Assembly (NCBI GenBank): GCA_963742725.1
Contig: CAVUMX010000001.1
Coordinates: 558,001 to 622,000 of the forward strand
Length of the DNA stretch: 64,000 nucleotides
Direction: 5' to 3'
Origin: CAVVAL01 sp963742725
GTDB taxonomy: Bacteria; Actinomycetota; Actinomycetes; Mycobacteriales; Cryptosporangiaceae
Shown here piece after piece: positions 58,416 to 64,000 of this stretch (position 1 is the stretch's first letter; each line of letters opens with the position of its first letter). Under the pieces are notes generated by a model. That model was not told the DNA's origin. It saw nothing but the letters and a program-made list of their open reading frames with translations, and did no database searches. A program made the translations under genes and the position numbers.

Positions 58416-59320
58416 CCGTCGGCGACGGCGTTGACCAGGGGGTCGCCGGCCGCGTACCGGGTGAGCTGCTCGCCGACCAGCGCGTACGCCCGCCGGTGCA
58501 GCCCGGCGACCGACCCGGCCACGTGCGGCGTGAGCAGCAGCCCCGGGACGTCCCACAGCGGATGGTCGGCAGGCAGCGGCTCGGGCTCGGTGACGTCCAG
58601 CGCGGCGCGCAGCCGCCCGGACGCCAGCTCGGCGACCAGCGCCTCCGTCCGCACCACCGGGCCACGGGCGGCGTTGACGAGCAGCGCGCCGTCCTTCATC
58701 CGTCCCAGGAAGTCCGCGCCGACCATGCCGCGGGTGGCGGCGGTGAGGGGCACGATCAACACCACGACGTCAGCGGACGGGAGCAGAGCCGGCAGTTCCT
58801 CGACGGAGTGGACGCCGGGGCGCGCCCGCCGCGCGACCATGGTCAGCTCGACCTCGAACGGTTCCAGCCGGCGCCGCAGCCCCTCGCCGATCGTGCCGGC
58901 GCCGACGACGAGGATCCGCTTGCCGGCCAGTTCGTCCGTCGCGGTGTAGTCCCAGCGGCCCTCGACCTGCGCGCGGACGAAGCGCGGGAACTCGCGTACC
59001 GAGGCCAGGACGGCCGTGACCACCCATTCGGCCGTCGAGGACGTGTGGACGCCGGCGGCGTCGCAGAGCAGCACGCCGTCCGGCACCTTGTCGACCCACG
59101 AGTCGGCGCCGGCGGACAGCAGCTGCATGACGGCCAGGCTGGGGAACTTGTCGAACGGCAGGGTCGTGCGCCCGTCCGAGAGGAACGGCGGTACCCAGAA
59201 CTCGACGTCGCCGGGGTCGGACGGCACGTCGTCGTCGCCGGGGTACACCTCGACGCGCGCCTCGGGCGGCACGTCGCCGAGCAGGTCCACGCCATGGGCG
59301 TGCGGGATCCACACCTTCAC
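58409..59320 (-). CDS. D-isomer 2-hydroxyacid dehydrogenase
   Basis: This 303-residue protein has the NAD motif VVGAGTIGEGL, the catalytic Arg in NAARGPVV, Glu in DVTEPEPLP and His in LTPHVAGSV. GTIGEG replaces the common GxGxxG pattern only slightly. It may be a glyoxylate/hydroxypyruvate reductase-type enzyme. The substrate is unspecified. The GTG at 59320 gives a normal N-terminus. Confidence 0.9.
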   Translation of the reverse strand: MKVWIPHAHGVDLLGDVPPEARVEVYPGDDDVPSDPGDVEFWVPPFLSDGRTTLPFDKFPSLAVMQLLSAGADSWVDKVPDGVLLCDAAGVHTSSTAEWVVTAVLASVREFPRFVRAQVEGRWDYTATDELAGKRILVVGAGTIGEGLRRRLEPFEVELTMVARRARPGVHSVEELPALLPSADVVVLIVPLTAATRGMVGADFLGRMKDGALLVNAARGPVVRTEALVAELASGRLRAALDVTEPEPLPADHPLWDVPGLLLTPHVAGSVAGLHRRAYALVGEQLTRYAAGDPLVNAVADGY

Positions 59321-59391
59321 GCGCAGTAGCGTACGCACTTCTGTGGAAACCCTTAGGGAACCTGACCGCACGGCTGGCTAGTCTCAACGGT

Positions 59392-60525
59392 ATGAGGCGT
59401 GCACGGATGGTCGCTGCGCTCGCGGCGCTGAGCGTTCTCGCCGCCGGTTGCGCGTTCGGTCCGGCCGACGACGTCAACGGTGGCGAGCCGCCCAACCTGC
59501 CGCCGCCGCCCTCGCCGAGCGTGGGCCCGGAGACCCCCGAGGACGAGGTCGGCGTCCAGGTGCTGGCGAAGAACCTGGAAGCGCCGTGGGGCCTGACGTT
59601 CCTGCCGGACGGCAGCGGCGTGTTCACCGAGCGGGACAGCCGCAAGATCTACACGATCACGGCCGGTGGCGCGGTGACGGAGGCGCAGATCGTCGAGGCG
59701 GCGTACAGCCGGGGCGAGGGCGGGCTGATGGGCATCGCGGCCTCGCCGAACTACGCCACGGACCGCACGCTGTTCATCTACTACACGACCGAGACCGACA
59801 ACCGGATCGCGAAGATGCGCCTCGGCGACGAGCCGACCCCGATCGTGACGGGCATCCCCGTGTCCGGGATCCACAACGGCGGCCGGCTCGCGTTCGGCCC
59901 GGACGGCTTCCTCTACGCCGGCACCGGCGACGCCTCGCAGACCGGCCGCTCGCAGGACCTCAAGAGCCTCGGCGGCAAGATCCTGCGGATGACGGCCGAC
60001 GGCAAGCCGGCGCCCGGCAACCCGTTCCCGAACTCGCTGGTCTGGTCCTACGGCCACCGCAACGTCCAGGGCCTCGCCTGGGACGCGCAGAAGCGCATGT
60101 ACGCGACCGAGTTCGGCCAGAACCGCTTCGACGAGGTCAACCTGATCCAGCCCGGCAAGAACTACGGCTGGCCGACCGTCGAGGGCGTGGGCACGAACCC
60201 GAAGCTCACGAACCCGCTGCTGGTCTGGGGCACCGACGAGGCGTCGCCGAGCGGCGCTGCCGTGGCCGGCACGGTGCTGCTCGCGGCGGCCCTGAAGGGG
60301 CAGCGGCTGTGGGTGGTCCCGCTGGACGGCAAGGGCGGCGTCGACGGCCAGCCGCGGGCCATCCTCCAGGGCAAGTTCGGCCGGCTCCGGCACGTCGCGA
60401 AGGCCCCGGACGGCACGGTCTGGATCATGACCTCGAACCGCGACGGACGGGGCGAACCGCAGCCCGAGGACGACCGGATCATCCGCCTCCTCCCGCCCGG
60501 ATCGGCCGGCGTCAGCAAGCTCTAA
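59392..60525 (+). CDS. PQQ-dependent glucose/sorbosone dehydrogenase-like lipoprotein
   Basis: This 377-residue protein is exported by a lipoprotein signal (LSVLAAGC, Cys near residue 20) followed by a Pro-rich linker. The six-bladed propeller shows APWGLTFLPDG, FTERDSRKIY, GEGGLMGIAASPNY, HNGGRLAFGPDGFLYAGTGD, YGHRNVQGLAWD, EFGQNRFDEVN and KNYGWPTVEG, as in soluble glucose dehydrogenase. The fold is clear, but sugar oxidation is inferred. Confidence 0.92.
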   Translation: MRRARMVAALAALSVLAAGCAFGPADDVNGGEPPNLPPPPSPSVGPETPEDEVGVQVLAKNLEAPWGLTFLPDGSGVFTERDSRKIYTITAGGAVTEAQIVEAAYSRGEGGLMGIAASPNYATDRTLFIYYTTETDNRIAKMRLGDEPTPIVTGIPVSGIHNGGRLAFGPDGFLYAGTGDASQTGRSQDLKSLGGKILRMTADGKPAPGNPFPNSLVWSYGHRNVQGLAWDAQKRMYATEFGQNRFDEVNLIQPGKNYGWPTVEGVGTNPKLTNPLLVWGTDEASPSGAAVAGTVLLAAALKGQRLWVVPLDGKGGVDGQPRAILQGKFGRLRHVAKAPDGTVWIMTSNRDGRGEPQPEDDRIIRLLPPGSAGVSKL

Positions 60526-60585
60526 CGCCCGGCGAACTCTGAGCGTCGGCCCGACACTGAATCGAATCCAAGGCATGATCGGGTC

Positions 60586-62214
60586 ATGCGAGGGATCACG
60601 ACGCCACCACGCGTAACCGAGGCCGCACAGCGGGTTGCCTCGGTCGCGCGTCCGGCCGTGCGCGCGATCCGGCCTGCCGTCGAGGCGGTGTCGCGGTGGG
60701 GACGCTCGTCCGGGCGGTGGGTGCAGGCGCGGGCGGCCCGCACGCCGGCGTGGCTGCGCAGCGGTGCGGCGATCACGCTCGTCGCCCTCGCCGGCGTGTT
60801 CCTCGGCGTCCAGCTCGGCGGGCACACCAGCAACGACGTCGGCCCGTTCCGCGTCGACTTCGCCGTCGTGCCGTCCTGGACGGGCGACGCGCACGTCCAG
60901 ATCCCCCCGCTCGGCGCGATCACGGTCGACAGCCACGACGGCCCGGCCGAGCTGAACGCGCGGATCCGGCTCCTCGACGAGAAGCGCACGCGCGAGCTGA
61001 TCAACGACCCGAAGCTCATCGACGCCGCGAGCGAGGAGGCGGCGGCGGACATCGCCACGGCCGTCCGCGAGCTGGCCCTGAACACGCTGTTCGCCGCGAT
61101 CCTCGGTGGGCTGCTGCTCGGGCTGGTGGTGTTCCGTGACGTGCGGCGGGCGCTGGCGAGCGCGCTCATGTCGCTGGCGATCGTCCTCGGCGTGATCGGG
61201 ATCGCGGCGGTGACGTACACGCCGACGAGCATCCGGGAGCCGAAGTACGAGGGCCTGCTGACGAACGTGCCGGCGGTCATCGGCGACGCCCACAACATCT
61301 ACGACCGGTACGGCGAGTACCGGGGCGAGCTGATCCGCATCGTCACGAACATGAGCCGCGTCTACACGAACCTGTCGTCGCTGCCCGTCTACCAGCAGAG
61401 CCCCAACACGATCCGGGTGCTGCACGTGACGGACCTGCACCTCAATCCCACGTCGTACGAGGTCATCGGCGCCCTGACCGACCAGTTCCAGGTCAACGCG
61501 GTCGCCGACACGGGCGACCTCACCGACTGGGGCAGCAACGTGGAGAACCAGTACGCGCAGAGCATCGGCAAGCTCGGCGTGCCGTACGTGTTCATCCGGG
61601 GCAACCACGACTCGCCCGAGACGGCCGCGGCGGTGGCACGGCAGCCGAACGCGGTGGTGCTGGACGACAACGTCCAGAAGGTGGCGGGGTTGACGTTCGC
61701 CGGCATCCGCGACCCGCGCTTCACCCCCGACAAGACCGGGGACGACCTCGGCCCGGACGAGGACCTGGTGCGCGCGTCCGGCGAGCAGCTCGCCGAGACG
61801 GTCGAGAAGTACAACGACGAGAACGGCGTCGAGCCGCCGCCGACTCCCACGCCGTCCCCGTCCGCGTCCGGGGCGCCGAACGGCAACGCGGGCGCCGGCG
61901 ACGACGGCAAGGTCGACCTGATGCTGATCCACGACCCGCGCGCCGCGAAGTCGCTGGCTGACGCCGGCCCGCTCGTGCTCGCCGGCCACACGCACAAGCG
62001 CAAGGTCAGCAAGCTGGACGACGACACGACGCTGATGGTCGAGGGCTCGACCGGCGCCCGCGGCCTGCGCGGCATCGGCGAGACGGACCCGACGCCGCTC
62101 CAGATGACGCTGCTCTACTTCACGCCGACCGGCGAACTCCAGGCGTACGACGAGATCACGGTGAGCGGCGCGGGGCAGTCCAAAGTGGAGCTGGAGCGCA
62201 AGATCCTCCAATAG
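60586..62214 (+). CDS. Membrane-bound metallophosphoesterase
   Basis: This 542-residue protein has an N-terminal cytoplasmic segment, membrane helices (ITLVALAGVFLGVQLG and TLFAAILGGLLLGLVVF...LASALMSLAIVLGVIGIAAV) and a calcineurin-like domain with HVTDLHLNP, ADTGDLTDWG, RGNHDSPE, LIHDPRA and GHTHKRK. A Pro/Ser linker interrupts the C-terminal part (PPPTPTPSPSASG). It lies 60 bases after the propeller lipoprotein. The active site faces outward if the helices cross twice. Confidence 0.92.
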   Translation: MRGITTPPRVTEAAQRVASVARPAVRAIRPAVEAVSRWGRSSGRWVQARAARTPAWLRSGAAITLVALAGVFLGVQLGGHTSNDVGPFRVDFAVVPSWTGDAHVQIPPLGAITVDSHDGPAELNARIRLLDEKRTRELINDPKLIDAASEEAAADIATAVRELALNTLFAAILGGLLLGLVVFRDVRRALASALMSLAIVLGVIGIAAVTYTPTSIREPKYEGLLTNVPAVIGDAHNIYDRYGEYRGELIRIVTNMSRVYTNLSSLPVYQQSPNTIRVLHVTDLHLNPTSYEVIGALTDQFQVNAVADTGDLTDWGSNVENQYAQSIGKLGVPYVFIRGNHDSPETAAAVARQPNAVVLDDNVQKVAGLTFAGIRDPRFTPDKTGDDLGPDEDLVRASGEQLAETVEKYNDENGVEPPPTPTPSPSASGAPNGNAGAGDDGKVDLMLIHDPRAAKSLADAGPLVLAGHTHKRKVSKLDDDTTLMVEGSTGARGLRGIGETDPTPLQMTLLYFTPTGELQAYDEITVSGAGQSKVELERKILQ

Positions 62215-62343
62215 GGGCGATTACACACCGGAGTGGCCCCACTACCCTCAGCCGTTCAGCCAGACTGCGGTGCAATCGGTAACGGGGCATTCACCGAGGG
62301 CGATCTCGGGGGCAAGACATGCGTCCCCGCCCGAGAGGAAACC

Positions 62344-63111
62344 ATGAACCGCCACTTCGCGGCGCTCGTTGCAATACCGGTCCTGGCCCTCGGCACCACC
62401 CTCGCACTCGCCTCCCCGGCGGCCGCCGCCCGCATTTCCTGCGACGACTTCGCCTATCAGGAAGACGCCCAGGCGTACTTCGACGCCCACCGAGGCACAG
62501 CGGGCCACCTCGACCGCGACAAGGACGGCATCGCCTGCGAAGGCCGACCCCGCCGGCCGGACCGCGAGCCCGGCGGCGGCAACGAGCCCGGCGGTGGGAA
62601 CCAGCCGGGCGAGCCGGCGAACCCGCCGTGCCCGAGCGCGAGCCCGTCCCCGACGCGCTCCCCGGTGTTCCCGTCGCCGTCCGCATCGCCGACGCCGACG
62701 CCGTCGGAGTCGCCTTCGCCTGAGGAGTCCGAGTCGACGCCGGACGACCCGCCGTCTGAGCCGTCCGGTGAGAAGACGAAGCGGCCCAAGCCGAAGCCGG
62801 CGCCGGTCGTGCCGCAGATCGAGGTCAGCCCGACGGAGCCAGCGCCGCCGATCGAGGAGCCTGTCGTCACCGAGAGCCCGACCGACGCCATCGCCCCCGG
62901 TGGCGGCGGCGCCGCGCCCGATGCCGCGCCGGGTGGCGGCGGGTTCGCGCCGTGCCCGCCGGCCCCGGGCGGCGGTTCCGCGTCGGACGGCGACCTGCCC
63001 GTCACCGGTGCGAGCCTCGGTACGGGCATCGCGGCCGGTCTGATGCTCCTGCTCACCGGCGGCGCCGCGGTGCTGCTCGCCCGGCGGCGGAAGTTCCCGG
63101 CTACCCGCTGA
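62344..63111 (+). CDS. Excalibur-domain, sortase-anchored surface protein
   Basis: This 255-residue protein has a signal peptide (residues 1-28), an Excalibur calcium-binding domain (SCDDFAYQEDAQAYFDAH ... DRDKDGIACE), a long Pro/Ser/Glu/Gly linker and the sorting signal LPVTGASLGTG followed by a hydrophobic helix and RRRKF. The start ATG follows GAGAGGA. It is the third sortase-type protein in the window. Its end overlaps the convergent aminotransferase by 11 bases. Confidence 0.92.
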   Translation: MNRHFAALVAIPVLALGTTLALASPAAAARISCDDFAYQEDAQAYFDAHRGTAGHLDRDKDGIACEGRPRRPDREPGGGNEPGGGNQPGEPANPPCPSASPSPTRSPVFPSPSASPTPTPSESPSPEESESTPDDPPSEPSGEKTKRPKPKPAPVVPQIEVSPTEPAPPIEEPVVTESPTDAIAPGGGGAAPDAAPGGGGFAPCPPAPGGGSASDGDLPVTGASLGTGIAAGLMLLLTGGAAVLLARRRKFPATR

Positions 63112-64000
63112 TCGCGTCGAGCGCGCGGTCGACGTCCGCGTCGGTGGTGTAGAGGTGGCAGGCGAAACGGACCTGACCTGCCCGAACCGCCGTCCGGACG
63201 TCGGCCGCGGCGAGCCGTCGCTGGGCCGCCTCATCCAGCGGCGCCGAGAGGATCGCGCTGTCCGAGGCCGGGAGTCCGAGGCCGGCGCGGAGCCGGTTGG
63301 TGAGCGCCACGTCGTGGGCGTTGATCGCCTTGACGCCGACCTCTTCGATGAACTCCAGCGCCGGCGCCGTGCCCGCCCAGGCCAGCACCACCGGCGCGGC
63401 GTCGAGCCTGCGCGTACCGGCCGCGAGCCGCATCGGCAGGCCGTAGATCGTCTCGCCCCAGACGTCCTCACCGGCGTACCAGCCGGCGGCGTTCGGCGTG
63501 AGGTCGGCGAGCCGGTCCGGGTGGACCGCCAGCAGCGCGGCGCCGCGCGGGCCGAGCAGCCACTTGTACGTCGCCGCGACGAAGTAGTCGACGTCGGCGG
63601 CGTCCACCGGCAGCCAACCGCACGCCTGCGTACCGTCGACGAGGGTCTGCGCGCCGTGCGCCCGCGCCGTCCGGGTCAGCTCGCCGAGGTCCAGCACCGT
63701 GCCGTCCGCGGACTGGACGAGGCTGACGGCGACCAACGTCGTCCGGTCGGTGATCGCGCCGGTCAACTCGGCGAGCGGCACCGACCGGACCGTCACCCCG
63801 CGGGCCTCCTGCGCGGCGAACGGGAACAGGACGGACGAGAAGTCGCCGTCCGCGACCAGGATCTCGGAGCCGGCGGGCACGGCGGTGGCCACGAGGCTCA
63901 CCACGCTCGACACGGTGGCGCCGATGGCGATCCGCTCCTGCTCCACCCCGATCAGCCGGGAGAACGCCGCGCGGGAGCGGTCCACCGCATCGTCGTAGGC
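63101..64000 (-). CDS. Class V aminotransferase / cysteine desulfurase-like enzyme, N-terminus beyond the window
   Basis: The frame is open through the right edge, and about 300 residues are seen. PLP contacts are DGTQACGW and the lysine in ATYKWLLGPRG, with GATVSSVVSLVATAVPAG and VSLVQSADGTVLDL further upstream. This fits isopenicillin-N-epimerase/desulfurase-type proteins, which catalyse elimination or transamination. The exact reaction cannot be read from this part. Confidence 0.88.
   Translation of the reverse strand, partial: AYDDAVDRSRAAFSRLIGVEQERIAIGATVSSVVSLVATAVPAGSEILVADGDFSSVLFPFAAQEARGVTVRSVPLAELTGAITDRTTLVAVSLVQSADGTVLDLGELTRTARAHGAQTLVDGTQACGWLPVDAADVDYFVAATYKWLLGPRGAALLAVHPDRLADLTPNAAGWYAGEDVWGETIYGLPMRLAAGTRRLDAAPVVLAWAGTAPALEFIEEVGVKAINAHDVALTNRLRAGLGLPASDSAILSAPLDEAAQRRLAAADVRTAVRAGQVRFACHLYTTDADVDRALDAISG

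Noticed and set aside
59353..62211. A 952-codon minus-strand frame opposite the propeller lipoprotein and metallophosphoesterase
   Set aside because: It opposes two clearly conserved genes and has no recognisable domain.

Overview
The window is 64 kb of very GC-rich DNA with actinomycete gene organisation. Many genes start with GTG and sit behind GGAGG-type ribosome binding sites. Neighbours often overlap (ATGA or TGATG junctions), and strand-long runs of genes are common. The content includes F420 biosynthesis (cofC), a chaplin-type surface protein, sortase (LPxTG-like) substrates, and a chitinase operon behind DasR-type boxes. Together these suggest a filamentous, probably sporulating actinomycete. 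The order gpsA-cofC-ppk-HU-leuDC-ndgR-gltX resembles that of streptomycetes and Micromonospora/Cryptosporangium relatives. The genus cannot be fixed from the sequence alone.

Layout. 1-3.3 kb: a truncated Cys/Met-metabolism PLP enzyme, gpsA, a PlsC-type acyltransferase and divergent cofC. 3.3-4.7 kb: mostly non-coding, with a MITE-like palindrome, a small cold-shock-like gene and tandem repeats. 4.7-9.9 kb: a polyphosphate and nucleotide-sanitation block (ppk1, CYTH-CHAD, Nudix plus histidine phosphatase) and a lysine-tailed HU. 10.1-12.9 kb: leuCD with divergent ndgR. 12.9-22.1 kb: a hypothetical gene, a chaplin-like protein, a subtilase, a DasR-box operon (subtilase-like protein without a protease domain, then a frameshifted GH18 chitinase), and a divergent AlkZ-like glycosylase / WYL regulator pair. 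22.2-25.6 kb: repeats, tRNA-Glu, tRNA-Gln, gltX and a fumarylacetoacetase-like hydrolase. 26-30.7 kb: a sortase-anchored protein and a large secreted glycoside-hydrolase-like protein. 30.9-36 kb: cimA with a leader-peptide attenuator, a class I glutamine amidotransferase hydrolase, a PadR unit and a DUF559 nuclease-like gene. 36.2-58 kb: twenty consecutive minus-strand genes. These are a glutamine-synthetase-like / aldehyde dehydrogenase / SDR / FadR amine-catabolism cluster, a DUF2252 gene, ilvE, leuB, serA, a small enzyme group, ilvC-ilvN-ilvB (attenuator-controlled), ilvD, an HTH-MNT/HEPN pair and a MoaD/beta-propeller/membrane-protein group. 58-64 kb: a PH-domain protein, a 2-hydroxyacid dehydrogenase, a lipoprotein glucose/sorbosone dehydrogenase, a membrane metallophosphoesterase, an Excalibur LPxTG protein and a truncated class V aminotransferase.

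How it works together. Branched-chain amino acid biosynthesis dominates: leuB, leuC, leuD, ilvB, ilvN, ilvC, ilvD, ilvE and cimA lie within 44 kb. CimA supplies 2-oxobutyrate from pyruvate and acetyl-CoA. Two nine-residue leader peptides rich in Val, Leu and Ile codons, each followed by a terminator, precede cimA and ilvB, and both look leaderless. NdgR sits divergently from leuC. Several families of dispersed hairpins recur at gene 3' ends. The most unusual items are the DasR-controlled chitinase operon with a protease-less subtilase partner, the HTH-nucleotidyltransferase/HEPN pair with a double-palindrome operator over its start codon, and the dispersed hairpin families.
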